From Ignavibacteriales bacterium (GTDB lineage Bacteria > Bacteroidota > Ignavibacteria > Ignavibacteriales > Melioribacteraceae), in NCBI GenBank assembly GCA_016177735.1, contig JACOUS010000013.1:62001-126000 (forward strand): 64,000 nt of DNA, written 5' to 3'. The stretch's first letter is position 1. Every line of letters begins with the position of its first letter. Below, in pieces: positions 9,237 to 18,593 of the stretch. The notes beneath the pieces were generated by a model. It was not told the origin of the DNA, did not search any database, and was given only the letters and a program-made list of their open reading frames with translations. A program made the position numbers and the translations under genes.

Positions 9237-9854
9237 TTATTCTTCTTCCGATTCGTACTTTTTTATAAGCTCGCGTTCGGCGGAAATAAATTCTTTTAGT
9301 CTGTATTCAACCTCTGCTTTTCTCTCGATAACTTCATCTGCGGCTTGCTGAGCTTCGTACAACATACGTTCTGATTTTAATCTTGCATCTTCAATAATAA
9401 TCTGCGCTTCCCTTTGAGCGTTTGCCAGCAACCTTCTTAGTTCTTCCGTTTTGCTTTTGCCGCTCTCGCTTTCTTTCTGCAAATGAATAATCTCACAGAT
9501 TGCCATGCCGAAAAACCCCATCGCACCCAAAGTAATATTACGCAAAATATAGAGTATCATATTTTCAACAAGCAGATCGCTCAATCCAAAGTACTCGCTG
9601 AAAAATGAGATTAAAAAAACACTAATAAACGCAGATGCAACAATAACGGCAAAAAGAACTTTGCCGCCGTGAACATATCCCAGCGTCTTGTTGATCAGCC
9701 ATCCGCACGCAAAAGAAAAAATTGAAAGTACGAACCAAACGGAAAAATTTTGATAACCGGCTTGGAATATATCCGTACTCAGAAAATTGGATGCAAAAAT
9801 TATAACCGCGAGCAATCCGGCTGTTGCATAATAGATCGGTTTCTTTTCTATCAT
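9237..9854 (-). CDS. Membrane protein with C-terminal coiled coil, unknown
   Basis: Not a family I recognise with certainty. The 205 residues start with about four hydrophobic segments (roughly 8-28, 37-57, 65-90 and 100-122) and end with a charged, probably coiled-coil domain of about 75 residues rich in Glu, Arg and Ala ('ANAQREAQIIIEDARLKSERML'). That heptad-like stretch resembles DivIVA/Wag31 tails. The ATG at 9854 overlaps the stop of the nucleoside phosphorylase as ATGA; longer upstream starts would lie inside that gene. It is the last gene of the yggS-divIVA-phosphorylase run, suggesting a role with the DivIVA-domain protein at the membrane. This is inference only. Confidence 0.75.
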   Translation of the reverse strand: MIEKKPIYYATAGLLAVIIFASNFLSTDIFQAGYQNFSVWFVLSIFSFACGWLINKTLGYVHGGKVLFAVIVASAFISVFLISFFSEYFGLSDLLVENMILYILRNITLGAMGFFGMAICEIIHLQKESESGKSKTEELRRLLANAQREAQIIIEDARLKSERMLYEAQQAADEVIERKAEVEYRLKEFISAERELIKKYESEEE

Positions 9855-10672
9855 AAATCTTTTATTACCTCTTTCATTATCACAGTCATTTTTGGTTCGG
9901 CTTCCATTGCAGTCGCAATAATTTCTTGAACATTTACCGGCTTCAATGATTCTGGAAAACATTCATCTGTTACAATGCTGATGCCGAGTACTTTCATTCC
10001 CATATGATTAGCTACAATATTTTCTGGAATTGTTGACATGCCGACAACATCAGCGCCGGTATTTCTTAAAAATCTGTACTCTGCTTTTGTCTCAAGATTT
10101 GGTCCGGGCACTGCAACGTAAACTCCTTTTTGGACACGTATCTGATTTTTCAACGCAACCTTTTCTGCAATTTCGATCAATCCCAAATTGTACGGCTCGC
10201 TCATATCCGGGAAACGCTGACCGAGTTCGTCTTCATTTTTACCGATGAGCGGATTATCACCGAGCAGATTAATGTGATCGACCATCAGCATAACATCGCC
10301 TTTTCTAAAAAGAGGATTCATTCCGCCGCAAGCATTGGAAACAAGCAGAGTTTTTACGCCGAGAAATTTCATCACACGAACCGGGTAAGTAATTTGCTGC
10401 ATCGTGTAACCTTCGTAATAATGAAATCTGCCTTGCATTGCAACGACATTCTTCCCGTTGATTTTTCCGAAAATTAATTTGCCGTGGTGCGATTCCACTG
10501 TCGATAATGGGAAATGAGGAAGTTCTGCGTAATCAATTTGATGTTCTATCTCGATCTCTTTTACTAAACCACCCAATCCGGTGCCGAGTATAATTCCTAT
10601 TTCGTAAGTCTTCCCAGTTTTTTTTCTGATTACTTCGAGTGTTTCGTTAATCATTAGAATTAGATTACTCAT
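9851..10672 (-). CDS. Purine nucleoside phosphorylase, trimeric type
   Basis: Cleaves purine nucleosides with phosphate to base and (deoxy)ribose-1-phosphate for salvage. Seen: the phosphate-binding GTGLGGL near residue 30, 'ESHHGKLIFG', 'QGRFHYYEGY', the VSNACGGMNP block, and the purine-binding region 'GPNLETKAEYRFLRNTGADVVGMSTIPE'. The 273 residues match the PNP/MTAP family 2 (trimeric) rather than the hexameric DeoD type. The start overlaps the divIVA stop by ATGA and its own stop overlaps the next gene in the same way, so all four genes are translationally coupled. Methylthioadenosine phosphorylase is less likely, because the VGMSTIPE region is PNP-like. Confidence 0.9.
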   Translation of the reverse strand: MSNLILMINETLEVIRKKTGKTYEIGIILGTGLGGLVKEIEIEHQIDYAELPHFPLSTVESHHGKLIFGKINGKNVVAMQGRFHYYEGYTMQQITYPVRVMKFLGVKTLLVSNACGGMNPLFRKGDVMLMVDHINLLGDNPLIGKNEDELGQRFPDMSEPYNLGLIEIAEKVALKNQIRVQKGVYVAVPGPNLETKAEYRFLRNTGADVVGMSTIPENIVANHMGMKVLGISIVTDECFPESLKPVNVQEIIATAMEAEPKMTVIMKEVIKDL

Positions 10673-11217
10673 AATAATTTCTCCAGAATGTCGTCAACAT
10701 TTATCTCGCTTTGCTCTTCGTTTTTTTTCGTTCCATCGGTTTGTTCTTTCCGCCTAATCTTTGGTTCAACATTCTCAACATTAAATTCGAGCAAATTTGC
10801 TTGAGAATCTACCATGGCTTTCAAACGCGCAGCCAATAATTTTTTTTCTTCGCGGAGTTTCAGCACTGCATCTCTAATCGAATTTGCACTCTCTTTAGCT
10901 TTTTCAATTATCTGTGCGGCTTTCAATTCGGCTTCTTTAATCATCAACGCGGTTTGTTTCTTTGCAGAATCGACAGCTTTTGTAGTAGATTCTGTTGCAC
11001 TGAGCATCACGGTTTGAAGATTCTTCTCAATTTTTTTGTACTCCTTCAACTGCTCATCGTTTCTTTCGATCTCGTTTTTGAGTTTATCATTCTCGTTCTG
11101 CAAACGTTCATATTCATCGGCAAGTTTTTCGAGAAAAGCTTTTACCTCGTCCCTATCGTAACCGCGGACGGATTTGTTGAATTCCTGATTCTTAATGCCG
11201 AACGGAGTGAACTTCAT
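10669..11217 (-). CDS. DivIVA-domain protein
   Basis: Cytoplasmic coiled-coil protein of the DivIVA family, which binds curved membrane and organises division or polar growth. Seen: the family N-terminus 'MKFTPFGIKNQEFNKSVRGYDRDEVKAFLEKLADEYERL' type, with conserved F-x-x-x-x-R-G-Y-D-x-x-E-V and F-L. It is followed by a coiled coil to about residue 130 and an acidic tail; 182 residues. The start overlaps the yggS stop (ATGA), and its stop overlaps the phosphorylase start. Linkage of yggS and divIVA is best known from Gram-positive division clusters. Finding it here in a probable Gram-negative suggests a conserved link. Its precise role is not known from sequence. Confidence 0.9.
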   Translation of the reverse strand: MKFTPFGIKNQEFNKSVRGYDRDEVKAFLEKLADEYERLQNENDKLKNEIERNDEQLKEYKKIEKNLQTVMLSATESTTKAVDSAKKQTALMIKEAELKAAQIIEKAKESANSIRDAVLKLREEKKLLAARLKAMVDSQANLLEFNVENVEPKIRRKEQTDGTKKNEEQSEINVDDILEKLL

Positions 11218-11891
11218 TTTCTTTCTCCGAAAATTGCCGTTCCGATTCTCAGCATAGTTGCCCCCTCTTCAATTGCGATTTCGTAATCATTAGTCATTCC
11301 CATCGAAAGTTCTGTTAAGTTAAAACCGGAATTGCTCAACTCATCTTTTATCTTCTTGAGTTTTTTGAAACAACTCCTTATCACTAATTTATCTTCAGTA
11401 AACGGAGCCATTGTCATCAAGCCGGTAACATCTAAATTTTCAGCTCGTATGCAAAACTTCACTGTGTCAAAAATTTCTTTATAGTCTGCCAAACCGTGTT
11501 TCGCTTCTTCGTCCGATGTTTTTACTTCGAGCAAAATTTTCTGAACTTTATTTATTTGTCTTGCTTTCTTATCAATATCATCGGCTAATTTAATCGAATC
11601 AACAGAGTGAATATATTCGGCAGAGCTGATAATGTACTTCACTTTGTTGGTCTGCAAATGCCCGATAAAATGCCAATGAAAATCTGCGCCAAGCAATTCG
11701 GATTTATCGCGAAGTTCTTGTGCTTTGTTTTCTCCGAAGTCTTTTATACCGGTAAGTAAAGCTTCTTCAATAATTTCAACCGGCTGAGTTTTACTTACCG
11801 CAATCAATTTAATTTCAGAACGATTACGATTACATTCACAGCACTTTAATGAGATTCTATCTTCTAATATCTTAAGATTTTCAGTTATCAT
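11214..11891 (-). CDS. YggS/PROSC-family pyridoxal-5'-phosphate homeostasis protein
   Basis: PLP-binding protein that buffers vitamin B6 and affects amino-acid pools. Seen: the KLIAVSKTQP motif with Lys34 as the expected PLP lysine, 'FGENKAQELRDK', 'WHFIGHLQTNKVKYI', 'VDSIKLADDI', and the C-terminal 'LSMGMTNDYEIAIEEGATMLRIGTAIFG'. I start at ATG 11891, which gives 226 residues, the family's usual size. An upstream frame to 11990 adds 33 non-conserved residues. It heads a four-gene run with 4-nt overlaps (divIVA, purine nucleoside phosphorylase, membrane/coil gene). No clear Shine-Dalgarno is seen for this start. Confidence 0.94.
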   Translation of the reverse strand: MITENLKILEDRISLKCCECNRNRSEIKLIAVSKTQPVEIIEEALLTGIKDFGENKAQELRDKSELLGADFHWHFIGHLQTNKVKYIISSAEYIHSVDSIKLADDIDKKARQINKVQKILLEVKTSDEEAKHGLADYKEIFDTVKFCIRAENLDVTGLMTMAPFTEDKLVIRSCFKKLKKIKDELSNSGFNLTELSMGMTNDYEIAIEEGATMLRIGTAIFGERK

Positions 11892-12052
11892 CACATATTT
11901 TAAGAATGAAAAACTATCCCTTTTGATTCTAAAAGTCAACGAAACTAATTGTAAATATAATGAAAAAGGGCGGCTTTGAATTAAGTCCATTGAAATGGAA
12001 GATAAGCTGCACGGCTTTAAATTTGCTCAATAACATTTTGACTCAAAAAAAA

Positions 12053-12076
12053 TTATATTGTTACAGTCCAATATAA
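12053..12076. promoter_or_regulatory. Inverted-repeat operator candidate
   Basis: TTATATTG (12053-12060) and CAATATAA (12069-12076) form a perfect 8-bp inverted repeat with an 8-nt spacer. It ends 12 nt before the start of the toxin-antitoxin pair. Palindromes in this position commonly bind the antitoxin or the complex for autoregulation. A TTGACT sequence lies at 12039-12044. Function is inferred from position. Confidence 0.5.
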
Positions 12077-12088
12077 GAGAAAAAAGAA

Positions 12089-12406
12089 ATGCCAGTTCAA
12101 CAAATAGTAAATGAGCTGAAAAATAGTTTGAACCAACTGTTGCCGGCTAAAATAAATAAAATAATTCTCTATGGTTCCTATGCAAGAAAAGAAGCTTCCA
12201 CTGATTCCGACATTGACGTTCTTGTTATTTGCAATGGTATGATCGACTCACAACTTAGAGAACGAATTTACGAGGAATGTTACACAATTAATTCCAAGTA
12301 TGATGTTTGGATTGATGTAAGTTTGTTATCAGAAAACGACCTCACAACAATTCGCGGTAAACAACCGTATATCCAAAATGCTCTCTGCGAAGGAATCGTA
12401 CTGTGA
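12089..12406 (+). CDS. MNT-type nucleotidyltransferase antitoxin
   Basis: Minimal nucleotidyltransferase of the MntA kind, 105 residues. In characterised pairs it blocks the HEPN toxin by adding AMP residues. Seen: the NTase signature G-S-Y-A-R near residue 28 followed by S-D-I-D (x-x-DxD metal ligands), and a third acidic strand in 'DVWIDVSLLSE'. AGAGA lies upstream of the ATG. Its stop overlaps the GTG start of the HEPN gene (GTGA), so the pair is co-translated. The family is clear; whether this pair acts as a toxin-antitoxin system or in phage defence is inferred. Confidence 0.88.
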   Translation: MPVQQIVNELKNSLNQLLPAKINKIILYGSYARKEASTDSDIDVLVICNGMIDSQLRERIYEECYTINSKYDVWIDVSLLSENDLTTIRGKQPYIQNALCEGIVL

Positions 12407-12807
12407 TTGACCATGATAAAAATGTTTTGATGAATCTTAGAATTAAGCAATCTGAAAAAACATTAAGTGAGACGTCATTTTTGATCGAGAACAAACTTTT
12501 AGCGCTTGCAGTTAACAGAATTTACTACTCAATCTTTTATGCAATATCAGCGGTATCTATAAAAGACAATTTTTCTACTTCGAAGCATAAAAGATTACTT
12601 GGCTGGTTCAACAAAAATTATATTTACTGCGGACTTCTCTCCAAAGAATACGGGAAGATGATCTACGCTTCTTATGAAAATAGAGAAAAAAGTGATTACG
12701 ATTTCTTGTTTGAGATGACTAAAGAAGAAATCATCAAATATTTTGAGCTTGCAAAGGAATTTGTTGCCGAAATTAAAAAACTATTAGAAATCACAAACCA
12801 ACCATAA
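12403..12807 (+). CDS. HEPN-domain protein, partner of the MNT antitoxin
   Basis: All-helical HEPN protein of 134 residues, the probable toxin half of a MNT/HEPN module. Seen: the 'NRIYYSIFYAISA' helix typical of PF05168-like HEPN proteins and the later 'ENREKSDYDF' helix. The RNase motif R-x4-6-H, usual in HepT-type toxins, is not evident, so the mode of action is uncertain and it may not be a nuclease. The start is GTG overlapping the antitoxin stop. It converges on nrdJ, whose terminator lies just after its stop. Confidence 0.85.
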   Translation: MIDHDKNVLMNLRIKQSEKTLSETSFLIENKLLALAVNRIYYSIFYAISAVSIKDNFSTSKHKRLLGWFNKNYIYCGLLSKEYGKMIYASYENREKSDYDFLFEMTKEEIIKYFELAKEFVAEIKKLLEITNQP

Positions 12808-12846
12808 AAAAGAAGCCGTCCCAAAATTATTTTCGAAACGGCTTCG
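12805..12846 (-). terminator. Terminator of nrdJ
   Basis: GAAGCCGT (12812-12819) pairs with ACGGCTTC (12838-12845). Read on the minus strand the stem is followed by TTTTTTAT, an intrinsic terminator for nrdJ. On the plus strand no T-tract follows. Confidence 0.8.
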
Positions 12847-12885
12847 TCCACATCAAAAGCAAAAACACTCAAAAGGGAAAATTGA

Positions 12886-15800
12886 TTAACTGCACCCCGT
12901 TGTAGATCCGCAAGTTGTGCATTTCAAGCATGTGCCGTTGCGTACCATAGTCATGCTCTGGCATTCGGGGCAAATATCGCCGGTGTAACCTCTTTCGCGT
13001 GCTTTTGCAACCGGATCGTTGAGTGTAATCATTTTAACTTTCTGCTGTAAACTTCCGTTTGATTGATCATCATTTTTTCTGTGATGATCCAACTCTATCG
13101 TTCTTTCACTAACAATTTCTTCGCTTTCAAAATCCGGCGGTTCGGCAACTGAACGATATTCCGGCTTTGCAATCACAGGCATTTCATCATCTTCTACGTG
13201 GGATAAATCGTTCCTTCCGAGATATGTAACAGCCAGTTCGCGGAAGATGTAATCAATTACAGATGTTGCCATTTTAATTCGTTTGTGTCCGGATACAACA
13301 CCGCTCGGTTCGAAACGTGTGAATACAAAAGCATCCACAAATTCATCGAGCGGCACACCGTGTTGAAGACCAAGTGAAATCGAAATTGCAAAACAGTTTA
13401 ATAGACTCCGGAATGCCGCTCCTTCTTTGTGCATATCTATAAATATTTCGCCGAGCTGACCGTTTTCATATTCGCCTGTTCTGATGTAAACCGATTGCCC
13501 GTTAATTTTTACTTTTTGTGTGTAGCCTGTTCTGCGGTCCGGCAGTCTTCTTCTTTTTGCAATGTATCTGTGAATAATTCTTTCTGCAATTTTTATAATA
13601 TCGTTCTCTTCTTTCTTTTCAAGAATATCTTCAACTTCTTCTTCTGTCATTGTATTGAGAGGCTGTGAAAGTTTTGAGCCGTCTCTGTAAAGTGCATTGG
13701 CTTTGCATCCGAGTCGCCACGATTGATAGTACGCATACTTAATATCTTCAATAGTTGCATTGTTGGGAAGATTAATTGTTTTGGAAATTGCACCCGAAAT
13801 GAACGGCTGTGCTGCAGCCATCATAAAAATGTGTGCATCGGATTTTATAAAACGTGCTCCTTTTTTACCGCATTTGTTTGCACAGTCAAATACCGGATAG
13901 TCTTCATATTTTAGGAACGGCGAGCCTTCAACTGTCATTGTGCCGCAAACGTAATCGTTGGCAACAGCAATTTCTTCTTTAGAAAAACCGAGTTCACTCA
14001 AAAGATCGAATCCGTAATCATTTATTTTTTCTTCGGGAATGTTCAGGTTATTTTTCAAAAACTTTTCGCCCAAAGTAAATTTGTTGAAAGCAAAGCTGAG
14101 TTCGAAAACAGATGGAAGAATTGATTCTATTTTATTCAATATTTCGTCGGTGAATCCTTTTGCCTTAAGCGATTCATAATTGATGTACGGGCATCCGGCC
14201 AAACTGCCGGCACCTTTTGCATACTTAACTATTTCTTTGACTTGATCATCGTTGTAACCGAGTTTCTTTAACGCCGGTGGAATTGATTGATTAATAATTT
14301 TGAAATATCCGCCGCCGGCAAGTTTTTTGAATTTTACCAAAGCAAAATCAGGCTCGATGCCGGTTGTGTCGCAGTCCATTACCAAACCGATTGTTCCGGT
14401 TGGCGCTACTACTGTAACTTGTGCATTACGGAAACCATGTTTTTCGCCGAGTTCAAGCGCAAAATCTGCATCTTCGCGTGCAGCTTCCAACAAATCGGAA
14501 GGACAATACTCGGGATTAATTCCCATCGGATACACAGTTAAGTTTTCATACTCTTCTTTCGGAACATTATAAGCGGCGCGCCGATGATTGCGGATAACCT
14601 TCAACATCGGCTCTCTGTTCTCTTCAAATTTCGGGAATGGTGAAAGTTCTCTCGCCATCTCCGCAGATGTTGCGTATGATCTCATGTGCATAATTGCGGT
14701 AAGCGCACCGCAGATTGCATAAGCCTCTTTGCTGTCATAGGAAATTCCTTGACGCATTAACAAGGAACCCAAGTTCGCATATCCCAATCCGAGCGTTCTG
14801 AATTCATAACTTTTTTGTGCAATTGCACGGCTCGGATACTGAGCCATCAACACGCTGATTTCAAGAACAACCGTCCACAATCTTGTAGCGTGTCTGTAAG
14901 CTTCGATATCAAAATCGGCTGTTTCATCATTGTAAAATTTTACGAGATTTAACGAAGCGAGATTGCACGCAGTGTCATCGAGAAACATATATTCACTGCA
15001 CGGATTTGATGCACGAATCGAACCGCTATTGGAACAAGTATGCCATTCATTAATAGTGGTATCAAACTGAAGACCGGGGTCTGCGCTCGACCATGCCGCG
15101 TAAGAAATATCGTCCCACAATTGTTTTGCCGGAAGAGTTTTGCAAGGCTTTGGTTTTCTTCCGTCTCTATCGGCTCTTTCTTTTTCAACCCGCCAGTACA
15201 AATTCCAATCGCTGTCGTTTAAAACCGCTTGCATAAATTCATTATTTATGCGAACGGAATTGTTTGAGTTTTGCCCAGACACAGTTGCATAAGCTTCGGA
15301 ATTCCAATCAGTGTTGTAGATTGGAAATTCAATTGATTTGAAACCAAGCTTTGCAAGTTTTATAACACGTTCAATATAATTTTCGGGAACATTGGCTTTG
15401 CGCGCTTCGAGTATTGCTTTGCGCAAATACAAATTTGTTCTCTTGTTGAAGCGGTCGTTTTCGGGATGTTCCGAATAGCAAGCTTTCATAATATTATTCA
15501 AATGGAAGTTGCATAATTTGGAACCGGTAACAAGTGCGGCAACTTTTTGTTCTTCAACAACTTTCCAATTTATATATTCTTCAATATCGGGATGATCAAT
15601 ATCGAGAGTAACCATTTTAGCGGCGCGGCGTGTTGTTCCGCCCGATTTAATTGCACCGGCAGAACGATCTCCAATTTTTAAGAACGACATTAATCCGGAA
15701 GATTTACCTCCGCCGCTCAGCGGTTCATTCATTCCGCGAACGCTTGAAAAATTTGTACCGGTACCTGAACCGTATTTAAATAAGCGGGCTTCGCGAACCC

Positions 15801-16449
15801 ACAAATCCATTATGCCGCCTTCGTTAACAAGATCATCGGAGATAGATTGAATAAAACACGCATGCGGCTGAGGATGTGTGTATGCATCTTCCGATGCAGT
15901 GAGTACTCCGGTTTTGTAATCAACATAATAATGACCTTGCGATGGTCCGTTAATTCCGTAAGCCCAATTGAGCCCGGTATTAAACCATTGCGGAGAATTT
16001 GGAGCTGCATATTGTTTTGCAAGCATGTAAATCAATTCATCATAAAAAGCTTTCGCATCATCTTCGGAATCAAAGTAACCGGCTTTCCAACCCCAATAAG
16101 TCCACGTGCCGGCAAGTCGATGAAAAACTTGCCATGCATCAGTTTCGGATGTTAATCTATCTTTCTCGGGCAGTTCTTCTAATTTGGGATCTGCACATGA
16201 AGTCTGCAGCCACTTGGGTACACCTTCTTCTTTTATTTTCTTTAATAATTTTGGTACGCCGGCTTTACGAAAATATTTTTGTGCTAATATATCAGTTGCA
16301 ACTTGCGACCATTCGCTTGGAACGATTACGTCTTCCATTTTGAAAACTATTGATCCATCCGGATTTTTTATTTCCGATGTTCTTTTTACGAACTCTATTG
16401 AATCAAGCGGGTCTTTTTCGGCTGAAGTAAAGAGACGATTAATCTTCAT
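12886..16449 (-). CDS. nrdJ: Adenosylcobalamin-dependent ribonucleotide reductase (class II)
   Basis: Reduces ribonucleotides to deoxyribonucleotides using a B12-derived radical, with no need for oxygen. The 1187 residues fit the large NrdJ type. Seen: an N-terminal '[13 protein letters not shown]' region, the catalytic '[21 protein letters not shown]' loop with Cys, the 'APTGTIG' block, and a C-terminal zinc-ribbon tail with repeated CxxC (CPECQ, CLKCTTC) ending in Cys-Ser. GGAGAAC lies just upstream of the ATG. No cobalamin riboswitch or NrdR palindrome was recognised upstream. It is probably monocistronic, with a strong terminator downstream. Class II use fits an anaerobic or facultative organism. 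Confidence 0.96.
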   Translation of the reverse strand: MKINRLFTSAEKDPLDSIEFVKRTSEIKNPDGSIVFKMEDVIVPSEWSQVATDILAQKYFRKAGVPKLLKKIKEEGVPKWLQTSCADPKLEELPEKDRLTSETDAWQVFHRLAGTWTYWGWKAGYFDSEDDAKAFYDELIYMLAKQYAAPNSPQWFNTGLNWAYGINGPSQGHYYVDYKTGVLTASEDAYTHPQPHACFIQSISDDLVNEGGIMDLWVREARLFKYGSGTGTNFSSVRGMNEPLSGGGKSSGLMSFLKIGDRSAGAIKSGGTTRRAAKMVTLDIDHPDIEEYINWKVVEEQKVAALVTGSKLCNFHLNNIMKACYSEHPENDRFNKRTNLYLRKAILEARKANVPENYIERVIKLAKLGFKSIEFPIYNTDWNSEAYATVSGQNSNNSVRINNEFMQAVLNDSDWNLYWRVEKERADRDGRKPKPCKTLPAKQLWDDISYAAWSSADPGLQFDTTINEWHTCSNSGSIRASNPCSEYMFLDDTACNLASLNLVKFYNDETADFDIEAYRHATRLWTVVLEISVLMAQYPSRAIAQKSYEFRTLGLGYANLGSLLMRQGISYDSKEAYAICGALTAIMHMRSYATSAEMARELSPFPKFEENREPMLKVIRNHRRAAYNVPKEEYENLTVYPMGINPEYCPSDLLEAAREDADFALELGEKHGFRNAQVTVVAPTGTIGLVMDCDTTGIEPDFALVKFKKLAGGGYFKIINQSIPPALKKLGYNDDQVKEIVKYAKGAGSLAGCPYINYESLKAKGFTDEILNKIESILPSVFELSFAFNKFTLGEKFLKNNLNIPEEKINDYGFDLLSELGFSKEEIAVANDYVCGTMTVEGSPFLKYEDYPVFDCANKCGKKGARFIKSDAHIFMMAAAQPFISGAISKTINLPNNATIEDIKYAYYQSWRLGCKANALYRDGSKLSQPLNTMTEEEVEDILEKKEENDIIKIAERIIHRYIAKRRRLPDRRTGYTQKVKINGQSVYIRTGEYENGQLGEIFIDMHKEGAAFRSLLNCFAISISLGLQHGVPLDEFVDAFVFTRFEPSGVVSGHKRIKMATSVIDYIFRELAVTYLGRNDLSHVEDDEMPVIAKPEYRSVAEPPDFESEEIVSERTIELDHHRKNDDQSNGSLQQKVKMITLNDPVAKARERGYTGDICPECQSMTMVRNGTCLKCTTCGSTTGCS

Positions 16450-16837
16450 TCAGTTCTCCAATCTTTCAACATTTTTGGTGAACACAACTTGTTAGTTAAT
16501 TTATAGAAGCTTCCGAAAAATATGCTGAATATTTACAGCCGCAGTCTTTAAACTGTTTAATGTTTTTGAAACCGCAATATGAAGATTGTGGCTGCCTACC
16601 AGAATCAATTTTTCAGAATATTCTTTCGCAAAAATTTAATGAACTATACCGTGGGGAAATCAACTTAAATAAAATTTTTTTTTTAAGCAATTACCTGAAC
16701 ATAGATTTAAAAATAATTCAAATGTTTTATCGCTACCCTCGCATGCAAAATAGTAAATTCCTGATAAAAGAAAATATTGTTTTTTTCTTTAATTTTATTA
16801 AGACGATTTTACTCACAAAAAAAAATCAGAGGCACAC
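16450..16837. other. Divergent intergenic region between nrdJ and malQ
   Basis: 388 bp. It should hold both promoters. An imperfect inverted repeat, AGCCGCAGTCTT (about 16540) with AAGATTGTGGCT (about 16579), could fold as a hairpin. A 93-residue open frame (16560-16841) has no motif and no ribosome binding site and is not called. No riboswitch consensus was recognised. Confidence 0.4.
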
Positions 16838-18379
16838 ATGAAGATCGATCGTTCTGCCGGAATTTTGCTGCACCCGACTTCTTTACCGGGAAAATTCGGT
16901 ATAGGTGATTTAGGACCAAATGCTTACAACTTTGTTGATTTCTTGAAATCATCGGGACAAACTCTTTGGCAAGTTTTTCCGCTTGGACCAACCGGATACG
17001 GTGATTCACCATATCAATGTTTTTCAGCATTTGCCGGAAATCCTTTGCTGATTAGCCCGGAAATACTTCACAAAGAAGGTTTGCTTGATCATCACGATAT
17101 TGAACATGCACCTCATTTTAATCCGCATCAAATCGATTTCGGGAAAGTGATAAACTACAAATATGGTCTGCTAAAAATTGCATTCGACAAATTCAAAAAT
17201 CAAAACAAAAAAATTGAAGATGAGTGCGCCGAGTTTTGTAATGCAAACAAATTCTGGCTCGATGATTACGCTCTCTTCATGGCTGCTAAACAATTTCATA
17301 ACGGAGTTCAATGGACACAGTGGGAAGAAAGTATTGCTTTCAGAAAAGGGAATGCCGTTAGGGAATGGACAAAAAAATTAAAACACGAAATCGATTTCCA
17401 AATTTTTATTCAATACGTCTTTGATAAACAATGGCAAGATTTGAAAAAATATGCCAACAACAGCGGAATAAAAATTATTGGTGACCTCCCGATTTTTATT
17501 GCGTACGACAGCGCAGATCTTTGGGCAAACAAAGAACTCTTTACCGTTAACGAAGACGGCTCGCTCGAATTTGTTGCCGGTGTTCCGCCAGATTATTTCA
17601 GCGCTACCGGACAGCTTTGGGGCAATCCACTTTACAGATGGAAAGTAATGGAAAAAGATAATTTCTTGTGGTGGCAGAAAAGAATTTCCAAACTGATGGA
17701 AACAGCAGACATAATTAGAATAGATCACTTCCGCGGATTTGATGCGTACTGGCAAATTCCCGGCAATGCGGAAACTGCGATTAACGGTAAATGGATTAAA
17801 GCACCGGGCGAAAAATTTTTCACAATTTTAAAAGAAAAATTCGGAGAACTTCCAATCATCGCCGAAGACCTCGGCGTTATCACTGATTCGGTAATTGAAC
17901 TGCGTGATAAATTTAATTTCCCCGGCATCAAAATTTTACAATTCGGTTTCGGCAACGACGGCGATAAAAGATTTCTGCCGCACAATCATATTCCGAATTG
18001 TGTTGTACACACCGGCTCGCACGATAACGAAACAACACACGGATTTTTCGAATCGGAGAAACACAAACACTCCGGTATTTATCAATGGGCACAGAACTAC
18101 TTAAATTTCTATAACGATGATATCGTTTTAGAATTGATAAAAACTGCTTACGCATCGGTTGCAAATATTGTTGTTATTCCAATGCAAGATATTTTGAATC
18201 TCAGCAATGAAGCGCGGATGAACTTCCCGGGCAAACTCGGCGGAAATTGGACGTGGCGTTTTTCGTGGGATCAGGTTTCGTATGATTTGGCTTCTACCTA
18301 CAAAGACTTTACGGTTATGTATGAAAGACCGCCTCTCAAAAAGAAATATACCGAAGACATTGAGGTAAGTGAGGAATAA
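16838..18379 (+). CDS. malQ: 4-alpha-glucanotransferase (amylomaltase, GH77)
   Basis: Transfers alpha-1,4-glucan segments between maltodextrins in glycogen/maltodextrin metabolism; cytosolic. At 513 residues it is a compact GH77 enzyme. Seen: 'GILLHPTSLPGKFGIGDLG', 'WQVFPLGPTGYGDSPYQ', the catalytic nucleophile D296 in RIDHFRGF, the acid/base E343 in IAEDLG, and D396 in HTGSHDNETT. AGAGG lies upstream of the ATG. It is divergent from nrdJ and appears to stand alone; an inverted-repeat element follows it. Confidence 0.96.
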   Translation: MKIDRSAGILLHPTSLPGKFGIGDLGPNAYNFVDFLKSSGQTLWQVFPLGPTGYGDSPYQCFSAFAGNPLLISPEILHKEGLLDHHDIEHAPHFNPHQIDFGKVINYKYGLLKIAFDKFKNQNKKIEDECAEFCNANKFWLDDYALFMAAKQFHNGVQWTQWEESIAFRKGNAVREWTKKLKHEIDFQIFIQYVFDKQWQDLKKYANNSGIKIIGDLPIFIAYDSADLWANKELFTVNEDGSLEFVAGVPPDYFSATGQLWGNPLYRWKVMEKDNFLWWQKRISKLMETADIIRIDHFRGFDAYWQIPGNAETAINGKWIKAPGEKFFTILKEKFGELPIIAEDLGVITDSVIELRDKFNFPGIKILQFGFGNDGDKRFLPHNHIPNCVVHTGSHDNETTHGFFESEKHKHSGIYQWAQNYLNFYNDDIVLELIKTAYASVANIVVIPMQDILNLSNEARMNFPGKLGGNWTWRFSWDQVSYDLASTYKDFTVMYERPPLKKKYTEDIEVSEE

Positions 18380-18399
18380 CTGCTGCCTATCCTCTAAGA

Positions 18400-18527
18400 G
18401 GTTGTCTCAAAAGTAAATCTGTTTTTAAGAATAGTACGCAGATAACCCGCCAACAAGCGGCGGGCAAGCTCTGATCAAAACGGATTAACACGGATTTTTC
18501 AATTGAACTATTACTTTTGAGACAACC
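18400..18527. mobile_element. MITE-like element with 17-bp terminal inverted repeats
   Basis: Perfect 17-bp inverted repeats, GGTTGTCTCAAAAGTAA (18400-18416) and TTACTTTTGAGACAACC (18511-18527), bound a 128-bp non-coding element. Ends of this 'TTGTCTCAAAAG' kind are familiar from insertion-sequence termini. The interior has a GC hairpin (CCCGCC 18446-18451 with GGCGGG 18459-18464). It also shares a stretch with the repeat near 26.84 kb. No clear target duplication was seen. A mobile origin is inferred. Confidence 0.65.
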
Positions 18528-18593
18528 CAAATTTTAAAATTTTTGCAAATTAGATAATAGCATTCAACGCACCGAATGCAATCATGTAATAAA

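Noticed and set aside
9855-9962. Longer N-terminus for the membrane/coiled-coil protein
   Set aside because: It would lie inside the phosphorylase gene and adds Cys/Asn-rich residues without conservation; the ATGA overlap start fits the operon.
16450-16560. Possible cobalamin riboswitch or NrdR box upstream of nrdJ
   Set aside because: No B12-box consensus or paired NrdR palindromes were seen on the minus strand.
16560-16841. 93-codon frame overlapping the malQ start by ATGA
   Set aside because: The overlap is tempting, but there is no ribosome site, no recognisable motif and strongly AT-driven composition; malQ has its own AGAGG.
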